From the NCBI GenBank assembly GCA_016124455.1, contig WGNQ01000013.1:1-64000 (forward strand): a stretch of DNA of 64,000 nucleotides. The letters are read 5' to 3'. The position numbers were made by a program, and so were the translations under genes. The notes beneath the pieces were generated by a model. The model had not been told where the DNA came from and made no database searches. It saw only the letters and a program-made list of their open reading frames with translations. Each line of letters opens with the position of its first letter. Positions within the stretch are counted from its first letter, which is position 1. This stretch comes from Sideroxydans sp. (GTDB lineage Bacteria > Pseudomonadota > Gammaproteobacteria > Burkholderiales > Gallionellaceae). Positions 1-11,859 of the stretch are shown in pieces.

Positions 1-1
1 G

Positions 2-1099
2 ATGGTAGCTCATCCGGGGTGAGAGAGGGAGCTACAACTCGTTGACGGCTCGCAAGCCGGCCTCGGTGATGGTAGCTCATCCGGGGTGAGAGAGGGAGCT
101 ACAACGAACCCGCCGTCCGCGCCGAGCTGCAAATTATGGTAGCTCATCCGGGGTGAGAGAGGGAGCTACAACAAGAACGGGGTGCGTAAAACAACAATCG
201 GGATGGTAGCTCATCCGGGGTGAGAGAGGGAGCTACAACCCCCAGCGACCTGCTGCGCGTCTTCGGCACATGGTAGCTCATCCGGGGTGAGAGAGGGAGC
301 TACAACAAGAACGGGGTGCGTAAAACAACAATCGGGATGGTAGCTCATCCGGGGTGAGAGAGGGAGCTACAACCTGGGGATGAACCAGCCGAAGCAATGG
401 AAAATGGTAGCTCATCCGGGGTGAGAGAGGGAGCTACAACTTCCCAATAAATGGAGGTATTCGATGACCTATGGTAGCTCATCCGGGGTGAGAGAGGGAG
501 CTACAACGCGAAAAGTGGCCTTTCCGTACGGTTATCTATGGTAGCTCATCCGGGGTGAGAGAGGGAGCTACAACGCGAGCGTGCCGCTGACGCCCAATCG
601 AGTGATGGTAGCTCATCCGGGGTGAGAGAGGGAGCTACAACTCCATGACCGGGGGCGAACCGCTGCCGGCGATGGTAGCTCATCCGGGGTGAGAGAGGGA
701 GCTACAACCCGGACGGCACCCACCTGTTACAAGCGCTCATGGTAGCTCATCCGGGGTGAGAGAGGGAGCTACAACCGATGACGCGAAGGCATTGGAGGAT
801 TACGAATGGTAGCTCATCCGGGGTGAGAGAGGGAGCTACAACCTGAATACTGCACAGCAATCGAGGCTTTTGATGGTAGCTCATCCGGGGTGAGAGAGGG
901 AGCTACAACGTATCCTCGTGTCATAGTCTGCCCCAGTGAATGGTAGCTCATCCGGGGTGAGAGAGGGAGCTACAACCGGGCGGAGCGCTGTCCGACGGCA
1001 TCGTAGATGGTAGCTCATCCGGGGTGAGAGAGGGAGCTACAACGGCTTGCTGTTCATCAATGCTCTGGATTTCATGGTAGCTCATCCGGGGTGAGAGAG
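2..1099 (-). CRISPR. CRISPR array, type II-C-like repeats (right end of array)
   Basis: Seventeen direct repeats begin at 2, 69, 136 and every 67 bp up to 1074. The repeat is 37 bp and every one of the 16 spacers is exactly 30 bp. Read on the minus strand the repeat starts GTTGTAGCTCCCTCTCTCA and ends GATGAGCTACCAT. From memory this closely matches the Neisseria meningitidis Cas9 (type II-C) repeat, which starts GTTGTAGCTCCCTTTCTCA and ends GTGCTACAAT, so crRNAs are probably read leftward. The repeat at 1074 keeps 26 bp (1074-1099) and then diverges, marking the right terminus. Position 1 is the last base of a further spacer, so the array continues to the left. Spacers at 173-202 and 307-336 are identical. 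Repeats 1-16 look identical to one another. No cas gene is in the window; cas9-cas1-cas2 would be expected beyond the left edge. Confidence 0.97.
1074..1099 (-). repeat. Degenerate terminal CRISPR repeat
   Basis: Only the first 26 plus-strand bases of the repeat are kept. In crRNA orientation this removes the 5' GTTGTAGCTCC and retains the 3' part ending GAGCTACCAT. In type II-C arrays the 3' end of each repeat can carry a -10-like promoter element (known for Neisseria and Campylobacter), so this remnant could still drive the first spacer. The degeneracy suggests it is the old, leader-distal end. Confidence 0.85.
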
Positions 1100-1140
1100 C
1101 CCTTCCGGCCGCTTCTGTTTTTCCAAATTTGTGGTGACCG

Positions 1141-1175
1141 CAAAATAAAAACGGGGGCGATTTCCATCGCCCCCG
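1141..1175 (-). terminator. Rho-independent terminator of phosphoribulokinase gene
   Basis: A perfect 10-bp stem (1152-1161 pairing with 1166-1175) has a 4-nt loop that reads GGAA on the minus strand. It is followed on that strand by TTTTTATTTTG (1151-1141). It sits about 25 bp past the prk stop and would stop prk transcripts before they run into the CRISPR array, which is read in the same direction. Confidence 0.9.
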
Positions 1176-1198
1176 CTTCATCATTGCTGCTTTGCCGC

Positions 1199-2086
1199 TT
1201 ACTTGTTCCGGTTCTGGATCATCTCGTGCATGATCGGCGTCAGGATCAGCTCCAGTGCAAAGCTCATCTTGCCGCCGGGCACCACCAGCGTGTTGGTGCG
1301 CGACATGAACGAGCCATCAATCATGCTCAGGAAATACGGGAAATCGACACCGTGCGGATCGCGGAAGCGGATCACCACGAAGCTTTCGTCGGGCGTCGGG
1401 ATGTCGCGCGCGATGAACGGGTTGGAGGTATCCACCGTGGAAACGCGCTGGAAGTTGATATGGGTGCGCGAGAACTGCGGCGTGATGTAGTTGATATAGT
1501 CCGGCATGCGGCGCAGGATGGTGTCTACGGTCGCCTCGGCGGAGTAGCCGCGCTCGGCTGCATCGCGATGGATCTTCTGGATCCACTCCAGGTTGACGAT
1601 AGGCACCACGCCGATCCCCAGGTCCACATAGCGCGTAGCATCGATGTCGCCATGCTTGGCCAGGCCATGCAGGCCTTCGTAAAACAACAGGTCGGAGCCG
1701 ACGGGAATCGCTTCCCACGGGGTGAACTGGCCGGGGCCGAGGTCGGTACCGAAATGCGCGTTATGCTCCTTGGCTTCCGCATCGCTGTGGATGTAGTAGC
1801 GGCGCTGGCAGGCGCCGGTCTCGCCATAGGTCTTGAAGGTTTCCTCGATCTTGTCGAAGTGGTTGGCTTCCGGGCCGAAATGGCTGAACGAGTGGTTGCC
1901 TGCCTTGGCGGCCTCGGCCACGGCTGCGCGGAACGCCATGCGGTCCAGGCTGTGCAGGCTGTCGCCCTCGATCACCGCGGCGGTGATTTGCTCGCGGCGG
2001 AAGATATTTTCAAAAGCGCGTTTTACGGTGGTGGTGCCGGCGCCGGATGAACCGGTAACGGCAATCACGGGATGTTTGCGTGACAT
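1199..2086 (-). CDS. prk: Phosphoribulokinase
   Basis: This 295-aa protein phosphorylates ribulose 5-phosphate to ribulose 1,5-bisphosphate, the committed Calvin-cycle step that feeds RuBisCO. The N-terminal P-loop (GSSGAGTTT, about residues 13-21) and the following EGDSLHS segment are typical of the proteobacterial octameric enzyme, and the length fits that family (about 290 aa). The start at 2086 has AGGAGAG about 7 bases upstream. The gene is monocistronic, with its own terminator at 1141-1175. Its presence implies autotrophic CO2 fixation, although RuBisCO itself is not in this window. Confidence 0.97.
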   Translation of the reverse strand: MSRKHPVIAVTGSSGAGTTTVKRAFENIFRREQITAAVIEGDSLHSLDRMAFRAAVAEAAKAGNHSFSHFGPEANHFDKIEETFKTYGETGACQRRYYIHSDAEAKEHNAHFGTDLGPGQFTPWEAIPVGSDLLFYEGLHGLAKHGDIDATRYVDLGIGVVPIVNLEWIQKIHRDAAERGYSAEATVDTILRRMPDYINYITPQFSRTHINFQRVSTVDTSNPFIARDIPTPDESFVVIRFRDPHGVDFPYFLSMIDGSFMSRTNTLVVPGGKMSFALELILTPIMHEMIQNRNK

Positions 2087-2159
2087 AGTTGAACTCTCCT
2101 GAACGGAATTAAAATATTTTGGCCGGCAATTCTAGCAGAATGACTCTGTACAGGCTAAC

Positions 2160-3020
2160 CTAACGACTCACGCCCGGTGCAACAATACCCATCTTCCCGC
2201 TCAGGTCGCGGGCCAGCGCCTCAGCTTCGGCACGGCTCGGCAACTGGATGATGCGCAGGCGGTATTTGCCGGCCTGCAGCGGCAAAATACGCACATCGTA
2301 GCCCGCCGCACGCAGCGCATCGTAAGCCTCCAATGTTGCCGGTTCACCATCGAGCTCCATCAGGTTGACCTTCCACCTCCCGCCGCTGCGCACCGCGCCC
2401 TGACCGGGCGAAATTTCGGTCTCCAACGCCAGTTTGGCAAGTTGCACCTGGTCGATTTTCGCCAGCGGCAACGGCGCAGCACCTTTAGGCATGACAAACG
2501 ACGTCAACGGCTGATCCATGATGAACGGCGCTTCGTTGCCGTGCGTCACCGAAATCCTGCCTTCTATCAATACCACGAGGTCATCGCCGCTTGCGGCCGC
2601 CTTGCCCCAGACATCGGTGCCACGAATACCCAGGGTGGCATTGGCGACCTTGATCGTCACCTGGCGCTCGCGCAGCTTGCCGAGCTGCGAGGTGGTAAAA
2701 CGGAATGCGCCTTTCACCACGTCCAGCACCGCACTGAATACCGGCTGCGCCTCATGCTGCCGGCCTATGCTGGACAAGTCGAACTCCGCATTCTCGCCGA
2801 GCCTGATGTCACTGCCGTCCGCGGATTTGAGCAATACGCGCGAATTCTGGCCGGTAACCAGCACATCGCCGCTACGCAACTCCATACCGACAGCCAGCGG
2901 CTGGCGCTGCGCGCCGCGCTCCACCCACGCCGGCATCCTGACGCCGTCGACCACCACATCGGGCACCGCCCATGCCGCATTGGCCAGCAGCAGCCCGCAC
3001 AAGGCATAAATCAGTTTCAT
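2160..3020 (-). CDS. FecR-domain periplasmic protein with C-terminal SPOR-like domain
   Basis: The 286-aa product starts with a Sec signal peptide (about residues 1-18, ending NAAWA). A FecR-type region follows (about 40-170; motifs include GDVLVTGQNSRVLL, VKGAFRFTT and LGIRGTDVW). These domains occur in envelope proteins and anti-sigma regulators. The last 70 residues, with YDVRILPLQAGKYRLRI and a following RAEAEALARDL helix, look like a SPOR domain, which binds denuded peptidoglycan glycan strands. No transmembrane anti-sigma segment is visible, so this is probably a periplasmic or wall-associated protein rather than a true FecR regulator. It is divergent from leuS. Confidence 0.75.
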   Translation of the reverse strand: MKLIYALCGLLLANAAWAVPDVVVDGVRMPAWVERGAQRQPLAVGMELRSGDVLVTGQNSRVLLKSADGSDIRLGENAEFDLSSIGRQHEAQPVFSAVLDVVKGAFRFTTSQLGKLRERQVTIKVANATLGIRGTDVWGKAAASGDDLVVLIEGRISVTHGNEAPFIMDQPLTSFVMPKGAAPLPLAKIDQVQLAKLALETEISPGQGAVRSGGRWKVNLMELDGEPATLEAYDALRAAGYDVRILPLQAGKYRLRIIQLPSRAEAEALARDLSGKMGIVAPGVSR

Positions 3021-3032
3021 CGCTCTCTCCTA

Positions 3033-5722
<2,690 letters not shown>

Positions 5723-5738
5723 TCCCGAGGAGAAAGCA

Positions 5739-6242
5739 ATGCGCGTAGCCCTGTTAGCCATTACCTTGCTGTTAAGTGCCTGTGGCTTCCACCTGCGCGG
5801 ACATAACCTCAAGGAAGCCGCGTTTGCCTTCCACAGCATATACGTACGTGCGCCGGCGGACACTCCTTTCGTCTCCGCACTGAAAAGCCGACTGGAGCTC
5901 TACAAACTCCAACTAGCGCCATCGGCTGATAAAGCCGACCTGACGCTGCAGATTGTTTCCGAATCCGCCGACAAGCAGATTCTCGCGCTAAGCGGCGGTG
6001 GACATGTGCGTGAATATCAGTTGCACTACCGTGTTTCATTCCGCGCCTATGACCAGCAACAGCAAGACTGGCTGCCTGCTGGCGAAATCGACCTGCAGCG
6101 CGATTTCAATTACGACGACTCGCAGATTCTGGCCAAGGCCCAGGAAGAAGGCATGATCTACCAGGACATGCGCTCGGATGCGGTACAGCAGATCATCTTC
6201 CGCCTCAGTCTGGCCAAACCGCCGCCGGACAGCGCGCAATAA
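5739..6242 (+). CDS. lptE: LPS-assembly lipoprotein LptE
   Basis: The 167-aa lipoprotein has a short signal peptide and lipobox LSAC (Cys15), followed by GFHLRG, which is characteristic of LptE/RlpB. LptE plugs the LptD beta-barrel and helps insert lipopolysaccharide into the outer leaflet. The gene lies 16 bp after leuS with a GAGGAGAAAG ribosome site and is followed by holA; leuS-lptE-holA is a widely conserved order in proteobacteria, which supports the call. Confidence 0.93.
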   Translation: MRVALLAITLLLSACGFHLRGHNLKEAAFAFHSIYVRAPADTPFVSALKSRLELYKLQLAPSADKADLTLQIVSESADKQILALSGGGHVREYQLHYRVSFRAYDQQQQDWLPAGEIDLQRDFNYDDSQILAKAQEEGMIYQDMRSDAVQQIIFRLSLAKPPPDSAQ

Positions 6243-6258
6243 ATCGGTCGCAGCAATC

Positions 6259-7272
6259 ATGAAACTGTCCGCTGAAGATCTGCCGCGCCACCTGCCCAAG
6301 GGGCTTGCACCGCTGTATGTCATCCATGGCGAGGCATTGCTGCTGGCCATCGAGGCAGCCGATGCGATTCGTGCCGCAGCACGTGCGGCAGGCTACGACG
6401 AACGCGAAGTGCTGACCGCCGAGCCCGGTTTCAAATGGGCCGCACTGCGCAACAGTGCACAGAGCCTGTCGCTGTTCTCCTCACGCAAAGTGGTGGATTT
6501 GCGCATCCCCTCCGGCAAGCCCGGCGTGGAAGGCGCGCAATCGCTGCAGGAGTATTGCGCGCAAATGAACAGCGACATCGTCACGCTGGTCACCCTGCCG
6601 CGCCTCGACAAAACCACGCAGAACAGCAAATGGTTCTCCGCCCTGGCAGCGCATGGCGTGGTAATCGCTGCCGAAGACATCTCGCGCAATGCGCTGCCGG
6701 CATGGATTGCCGGGCGACTGAAACGCCAGGAACAATCTGCGGATACAGACACGCTGGCATTTCTTGCCAACCGCGTGGAGGGCAACCTGCTTGCCGCCTA
6801 TCAGGAAATCCAGAAGCTGGCGCTGCTGTTCCCCGCCGGACATCTGTCTTTTGAGCAAGTGAAAGATGCAGTGATGGACGTGGCACGCTACGATGTATTC
6901 AAGCTGTCTGAAGCCATGCTGACAGGCGATGCCGCACGTTTTTCGCGCATCCTTGATGGACTGCGTGCGGAAGGTACCGCCACGGTGTTGATCCTGTGGG
7001 CATTGACTGAAGATATTCGCACTGTATGCAAGGTGTTGCGCGCCATGCGCCACAGCAGCAACATGGCGGGCGCATTACGCGATGCACGGGTGTGGGGAGT
7101 GCGCCAGCAGTCGGTAGAACGTGCAGCACGCCGCCTGAGCCCTGCACTGGCAGGACGCGCCCTGCGCCAGGCCGCATATGTCGACAAGGTTGCCAAGGGA
7201 CTGCGCCGCGGCGATGTATGGGACGAGCTGTTGCAACTCGGCGTACGCTGCGCGAGAGCGGGGGCGACATGA
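6259..7272 (+). CDS. holA: DNA polymerase III delta subunit
   Basis: The 337-aa clamp-loader subunit opens the beta sliding clamp. The start is set at ATG 6259 (MKLSAEDLPRHL), just after the lptE stop; an upstream in-frame ATG at 6178 would overlap lptE by 65 bp. The N-terminal YVIHGEALLL segment and the PRLDKTTQNSKW stretch are typical of HolA. The gene overlaps the start of cutA by 4 bases (ATGA), which suggests translational coupling. Confidence 0.93.
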   Translation: MKLSAEDLPRHLPKGLAPLYVIHGEALLLAIEAADAIRAAARAAGYDEREVLTAEPGFKWAALRNSAQSLSLFSSRKVVDLRIPSGKPGVEGAQSLQEYCAQMNSDIVTLVTLPRLDKTTQNSKWFSALAAHGVVIAAEDISRNALPAWIAGRLKRQEQSADTDTLAFLANRVEGNLLAAYQEIQKLALLFPAGHLSFEQVKDAVMDVARYDVFKLSEAMLTGDAARFSRILDGLRAEGTATVLILWALTEDIRTVCKVLRAMRHSSNMAGALRDARVWGVRQQSVERAARRLSPALAGRALRQAAYVDKVAKGLRRGDVWDELLQLGVRCARAGAT

Positions 7273-7610
7273 GCGGCCCGGCACAAGACATCCTGCTGGT
7301 CATTTCCAACCTGCCCGACCGCGCCAGCGCCGAGCGGCTCGCCCGAGATTTGATTGAAAAACGCGCTGCCGCCTGCGTCAACATCCTGGGCGAATGTACC
7401 TCCGTTTATCGCTGGCAGGAAAAAGTGGATAATGTCAATGAGGTACCACTGTTGATCAAAACCACGCGTAGCGCCTATCCGCGCGTAGAAACAGCTATTC
7501 GTGCGCTGCATCCGTATGAACTTCCGGAAATCATCGCTGTCCCTGTAAGCACCGGCCTGCCGGACTATCTGCAGTGGATAGCGCAGGAAACACAACTGCC
7601 TGAGACGTAA
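7269..7610 (+). CDS. cutA: CutA family divalent-cation tolerance protein
   Basis: The 113-aa protein belongs to the trimeric, PII-like-fold CutA1 family. The start ATG at 7269 overlaps the holA stop (ATGA). Family features include VISNLPDRASAERLA near the N-terminus, RAAACVNI, the YRWQEKV segment and HPYELPEIIAVPV near the C-terminus. CutA has been linked to copper tolerance and to partnering with DsbD-type proteins in E. coli; dsbD follows 15 bp downstream, a conserved pairing. Confidence 0.93.
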   Translation: MSGPAQDILLVISNLPDRASAERLARDLIEKRAAACVNILGECTSVYRWQEKVDNVNEVPLLIKTTRSAYPRVETAIRALHPYELPEIIAVPVSTGLPDYLQWIAQETQLPET

Positions 7611-7625
7611 AACCCACCATAGAAT

Positions 7626-9470
7626 ATGAAAATTATGCGCTTGTTATTGTTGTTGATGGCATTGTGCCTGTCCCTGCCATCGCATGCCGATGGATTCCTG
7701 TCTTCCCTGTTTGGCGGCAACAAACAGGCTTTTCTCGCGCCGGATGCCGCCTTCGGCCTGGAAGTCAAAGTGCGCGACGGACACACCCTGGTTGCCAGTT
7801 TCAACATCGCGCCCGACTATTACCTGTATCGCGACAAGATCCATTTCACCGTTCCCGATGGCGCCAAGGTAACCAGCATCGATATGCCGCCAGGCAAGTT
7901 GAAGCACGATGCCAATCTGGGCGACCAGATGGTGTTCCACGAATCGTTTCAGGCCGACATCATTCTGGCCCGCAGCAACAATACGGCACAAAACATCGTG
8001 CTGCAGGCCAGTTACCAAGGCTGCAGCGAAAAGGGGTTATGCTACCCGCCAATAGAAAAAACGCTCAACCTCTCCCTGCCTCCGACAACGCCATTGCAGG
8101 CTGCGCCCGCCAGTGCCGAACCGCAACAATCCCTGAGCAATGCACCGCAATCCAGCCTGGGCGCACTTGACGAATCGGAAAACAGCCAGATTGCCAAGCT
8201 GTTCAGGCAAGGGAACCTCTGGCTGATCCTGTCATTTTTCTTCGGTGCCGGCTTGCTGCTGGCTTTTACGCCCTGCATGTTCCCCATGGTACCCATCCTG
8301 TCCGGCATCATCGTTGGACGCGGCCACAAGATTACCCACGCCCACGGTTTCATCCTGTCATTGGCCTACGTGATGGGCATGGCGCTGACTTATGCCGCAG
8401 TAGGGGTCGTTGCCGGACTGTCCGGCACGCTGCTGTCCAATGCCCTGCAAACTCCATGGGCCCTGGGCGGATTTGCCTTTATTTTTGTTTTGCTGGCATT
8501 GTCGATGTTCGGGTTATATGAATTGCAGCTTCCCGCCGCATTGCAGAGCAAACTGACTGACACCAGCAACAAATTGCACGGCGGCCACTTGTCCGGCGTA
8601 TTCGTGATGGGTGCGCTATCCGCCATCATCGTCGGCCCCTGTGTCGCCGCCCCCTTGGCCGGCGCACTGTTATATATAGGACAAACCCACGATGCAGTCC
8701 TGGGCGGCTCGGCATTGTTCTCCATGGCGCTGGGCATGGGCGTCCCCCTCTTGCTGATCGGCGCCTCTGCCGGCACCCTGTTGCCCAAAGCCGGGGCCTG
8801 GATGGAATCGGTCAAGCGCTTCTTCGGCGTACTGCTGCTGGCGGTAGCTATCTGGATCATCTCGCCGATCATCCCGACCGTCACGCAAATGATGATGTGG
8901 TCCGCGCTGCTGATTCTTTCCGCCATCTATTTGCGCGCGCTGGATGCCCTGCCGCATACCGCCACCGGCTGGCACAAACTGCTGAAGGGCGTCGGCATCC
9001 TCGCGTTGCTGCTCGGCATCGCCTATATGATAGGCGCCCTGTCCGGCGCCCGTGACCCGCTGCGCCCGTTGGGCGCACTGGGCAACAGTGCGCAGGCAGA
9101 GACGGCCTCGTCCCTGCCTTTCGTACGGGTAAAAAACCAGGCCGAGCTGGACGCACGCGTTGCACAGGCCCGGGGCAAATACGTCATGCTGGATTACTAT
9201 GCCGACTGGTGCGTGTCATGCAAGGAAATGGAGCGCTTTACTTTTAGCGACCCCAGGGTACGCGCTAAACTGAAAAATATCATCCTGCTGCAAGCTGACG
9301 TTACCGCCAACAATGCGGACGACAAGACCTTGCTGGCACAGCATGAGCTGTTCGGGCCGCCCGCCATCCTGTTTTTTGATACGCAGGGCAAAGAGCGCAC
9401 CGAGCAGCGCGTAATCGGCTATCAGGATGCCGCGCAATTCCTGGCCTCCCTGGAAAACGTCGGCCTGTAA
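7626..9470 (+). CDS. dsbD: Thiol:disulfide interchange protein DsbD
   Basis: The 614-aa inner-membrane protein passes electrons from cytoplasmic thioredoxin to periplasmic thiol partners (DsbC, cytochrome c maturation). Its layout is a signal peptide (1-21), a periplasmic alpha domain with Cys133/Cys139 (GCSEKGLC), an eight-helix membrane core (about 198-475) with the redox cysteines in FTPCMFP (Cys217) and GPCVAAP (Cys339), and a C-terminal thioredoxin-like domain with CVSC at 529-532. All three cysteine pairs are present. A second ATG at 7635 is also possible as the start. Confidence 0.96.
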   Translation: MKIMRLLLLLMALCLSLPSHADGFLSSLFGGNKQAFLAPDAAFGLEVKVRDGHTLVASFNIAPDYYLYRDKIHFTVPDGAKVTSIDMPPGKLKHDANLGDQMVFHESFQADIILARSNNTAQNIVLQASYQGCSEKGLCYPPIEKTLNLSLPPTTPLQAAPASAEPQQSLSNAPQSSLGALDESENSQIAKLFRQGNLWLILSFFFGAGLLLAFTPCMFPMVPILSGIIVGRGHKITHAHGFILSLAYVMGMALTYAAVGVVAGLSGTLLSNALQTPWALGGFAFIFVLLALSMFGLYELQLPAALQSKLTDTSNKLHGGHLSGVFVMGALSAIIVGPCVAAPLAGALLYIGQTHDAVLGGSALFSMALGMGVPLLLIGASAGTLLPKAGAWMESVKRFFGVLLLAVAIWIISPIIPTVTQMMMWSALLILSAIYLRALDALPHTATGWHKLLKGVGILALLLGIAYMIGALSGARDPLRPLGALGNSAQAETASSLPFVRVKNQAELDARVAQARGKYVMLDYYADWCVSCKEMERFTFSDPRVRAKLKNIILLQADVTANNADDKTLLAQHELFGPPAILFFDTQGKERTEQRVIGYQDAAQFLASLENVGL

Positions 9471-9544
9471 CCCGGGCAACCCTTACCAGGCTATCTCCCG
9501 CAAAAATCTGGACAACTTCACTTAATTTGGGCAAACTGCGCGCC

Positions 9545-9982
9545 ATGAGAAACATCTTGGTACTGCATGGCCCCAACCTGAATCTGCTCGGCACACGCGA
9601 GCCGGATGTATATGGTCACGTCACGTTGAACGAAATTAACGGGAAGTTGCAGCAATTAGCCAGCGACAACGGCGCAACGCTCTCGTACTTCCAGAGCAAT
9701 GCGGAAGCCGCACTGGTTGAACGCGTGCAACAGGCGCGCATTGATGGCACTACTTTCATTATTATCAATCCAGCCGCCTTTACCCACACCAGCGTATCCC
9801 TGCGTGATGCACTGGCCGCTGTTGCCATCCCGTTTATCGAAGTACATCTTTCCAATATATTCGCCCGCGAAGCATTCCGCAGGGAATCCTATTTTTCCGA
9901 CCTGGCCGTTGGCGTTATCAGCGGACTGGGCGCCACCGGTTATGAACTCGCGCTGCAATATGCGCTACACACCCCCTCCTAG
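9545..9982 (+). CDS. aroQ: 3-dehydroquinate dehydratase, type II
   Basis: The 145-aa enzyme converts 3-dehydroquinate to 3-dehydroshikimate in aromatic amino acid synthesis. The N-terminal [20 protein letters not shown] and YGHVTL are signature segments; the [16 protein letters not shown] stretch and the [14 protein letters not shown] stretch carry active-site residues. The start at 9545 removes six residues from a longer ORF with a GTG/TTG-type start at 9527. The aroQ-accB-accC order is common in proteobacteria. Confidence 0.95.
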   Translation: MRNILVLHGPNLNLLGTREPDVYGHVTLNEINGKLQQLASDNGATLSYFQSNAEAALVERVQQARIDGTTFIIINPAAFTHTSVSLRDALAAVAIPFIEVHLSNIFAREAFRRESYFSDLAVGVISGLGATGYELALQYALHTPS

Positions 9983-9995
9983 GAGCCTGTCAACT

Positions 9996-10451
9996 ATGGA
10001 TCTACGTAAACTCAAGACATTGATCGAACTTGTGGAAAGTTCCGGCATCGCCGAACTGGAAATCAGCGAAGGCGAAGAGCGCGTGCGCATTACGCGCTCC
10101 ATCAATTCAGCCGTACAACATGTGTATGCCGCACCGCAGCAGATGGCACCCGCGGCACCCACAGCCGCCGTTCCGGCTGAAGCTCCCGCCGTTGCGGCCG
10201 AGCCTGCCGCCGTGGAAGGCCATGTTGTTAAATCGCCCATGGTCGGCTCTTTTTACCGCTCTGCCTCACCCGGTGCCAAGCCATTCGTGGATATCGGCCA
10301 GAACGTGAATGCAGGTGACACGCTGTGCATCATTGAGGCCATGAAGCTGCTGAATGAAATCGAAGCCGACAAATCGGGCGTCATCAAGGCCATCCTGGTC
10401 GAAAACGGCCAGCCGGTAGAATTCGGCCAACCGCTGTTCATCATCGGCTAA
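9996..10451 (+). CDS. accB: Biotin carboxyl carrier protein of acetyl-CoA carboxylase
   Basis: The 151-aa carrier subunit holds the biotin that shuttles carboxyl groups to acetyl-CoA in the first step of fatty acid synthesis. The N-terminal [14 protein letters not shown] is the family start, followed by an Ala/Pro-rich linker (about 45-75) and a lipoyl/biotinyl domain. The biotinylation motif EAMKL places the modified lysine at residue 117. The ATG at 9996 is preceded by AGGAG and lies 13 bp after aroQ. Confidence 0.97.
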   Translation: MDLRKLKTLIELVESSGIAELEISEGEERVRITRSINSAVQHVYAAPQQMAPAAPTAAVPAEAPAVAAEPAAVEGHVVKSPMVGSFYRSASPGAKPFVDIGQNVNAGDTLCIIEAMKLLNEIEADKSGVIKAILVENGQPVEFGQPLFIIG

Positions 10452-10501
10452 GTTGTTCCAGCACGAATTCTCGACCTGCCACCCAGCCGGAAATGCCCGC
10501 C

Positions 10502-11857
10502 ATGTTTGAAAAAATCCTTATTGCAAACCGGGGCGAAATCGCCCTGCGCATCCAGCGCGCTTGCCGCGAAATGGGCATCAAGACCGTAGCCGTCCATTCC
10601 GAGGCCGATGCCGATGCCAAGTATGTCAAGCTTGCCGACGAATCGGTCTGCATCGGCCCCGCGCCATCCAGCCAGAGCTACCTGCACATTCCGGCAATTA
10701 TCAGTGCCGCAGAGGTCACCGACGCGCAAGCGATCCACCCGGGTTACGGCTTCCTCTCGGAAAATGCCGACTTTGCCGAACGCGTCGAAAAAAGCGGCTT
10801 CGTATTCATCGGGCCGCGTGCCGAAACCATCCGCCTGATGGGAGACAAGGTTTCCGCCAAGAGTGCAATGAAAAAAGCTGGCGTACCCTGCGTACCCGGT
10901 GTTGAGGGCGCGCTGCCAGCCGATCCTGCAGAAATCATCAAGATCGCGCGCAGCATTGGCTATCCGGTAATTATCAAGGCATCCGGCGGCGGCGGCGGGC
11001 GGGGCATGCGCGTGGTACACACCGAGGCCGCACTGCTCAATGCGGTGACCATGACCCGCACCGAAGCCCAGGCAGCGTTCAACAATCCCATGGTGTACAT
11101 GGAAAAATTCCTGGAGAACCCGCGCCACATCGAAATCCAGATTCTGGCCGACCAGCACGGCAACGCGGTGCACCTCGGCGAACGCGACTGTTCGATGCAG
11201 CGCCGCCACCAGAAAATCATCGAGGAAGCCCCGGCACCTCTGCTCAATGTACGCCTGCGCAACAAGATCGGCGAACGCTGTGCCGAAGCCTGCCGCAAAA
11301 TAGGCTACCGCGGCGCCGGCACTTTCGAGTTCCTGTACGAGAACAACGAGTTCTACTTCATCGAAATGAATACCCGCGTGCAGGTTGAACATCCGGTGAG
11401 CGAAATGATCACCGGCATCGACATCGTACAGCAGCAGATCCGCATCGCCGCCGGAGAGCGTCTGAGTTTCAAGCAGAAAGACATCCAGTTCAAGGGGCAC
11501 GCTATCGAGTGTCGCGTCAACGCCGAACACCCTTACAAGTTCACCCCCTCGCCCGGGCGCATCACCACCTGGCATACGCCTGGCGGCCCCGGCATCCGCG
11601 TTGACTCCCACGTCTATGCCAACTATTTCGTTCCACCGCACTACGACTCGATGATCGGCAAGATCATTGCCTATGGCGACACCCGCGACCAGGCCCTGGC
11701 CCGGATGCATACGGCACTGTCTGAAATGGCGGTACAGGGTATCGAAACCAATATCCCGCTGCATCAGGAACTGATCCAGGATGCCGCATTCATGCGCGGC
11801 GGCACCAGCATTCACTATCTGGAACAAAGGCTGGCCGAGCGCACCAAGGGGAAATAG
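10502..11857 (+). CDS. accC: Biotin carboxylase subunit of acetyl-CoA carboxylase
   Basis: The 451-aa ATP-grasp enzyme carboxylates the biotin on Acc[17 protein letters not shown] is the standard N-terminus, so the ATG at 10502 is preferred over one three codons upstream. The glycine-rich ATP lid (GGGGRGMR), the metal-binding [10 protein letters not shown] segment and the catalytic [13 protein letters not shown] region are all present. It is cotranscribed with accB and followed two bases later by prmA. Confidence 0.97.
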   Translation: MFEKILIANRGEIALRIQRACREMGIKTVAVHSEADADAKYVKLADESVCIGPAPSSQSYLHIPAIISAAEVTDAQAIHPGYGFLSENADFAERVEKSGFVFIGPRAETIRLMGDKVSAKSAMKKAGVPCVPGVEGALPADPAEIIKIARSIGYPVIIKASGGGGGRGMRVVHTEAALLNAVTMTRTEAQAAFNNPMVYMEKFLENPRHIEIQILADQHGNAVHLGERDCSMQRRHQKIIEEAPAPLLNVRLRNKIGERCAEACRKIGYRGAGTFEFLYENNEFYFIEMNTRVQVEHPVSEMITGIDIVQQQIRIAAGERLSFKQKDIQFKGHAIECRVNAEHPYKFTPSPGRITTWHTPGGPGIRVDSHVYANYFVPPHYDSMIGKIIAYGDTRDQALARMHTALSEMAVQGIETNIPLHQELIQDAAFMRGGTSIHYLEQRLAERTKGK

Positions 11858-11859
11858 GC

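Noticed and set aside
948-1184. Minus-strand open frame of 78 codons over the array end
   Set aside because: It runs through CRISPR repeats and has no coding signature.
1074-1198. Degenerate repeat as a tracrRNA anti-repeat
   Set aside because: It complements only the 3' part of the repeat and lacks the part that would pair with GTTGTAGCTCC, and no tracrRNA-like tail with GCTACAA follows.
1091-2050. Long plus-strand open frame opposite phosphoribulokinase
   Set aside because: It is antisense to a clear gene and has Arg/His-rich shadow composition.
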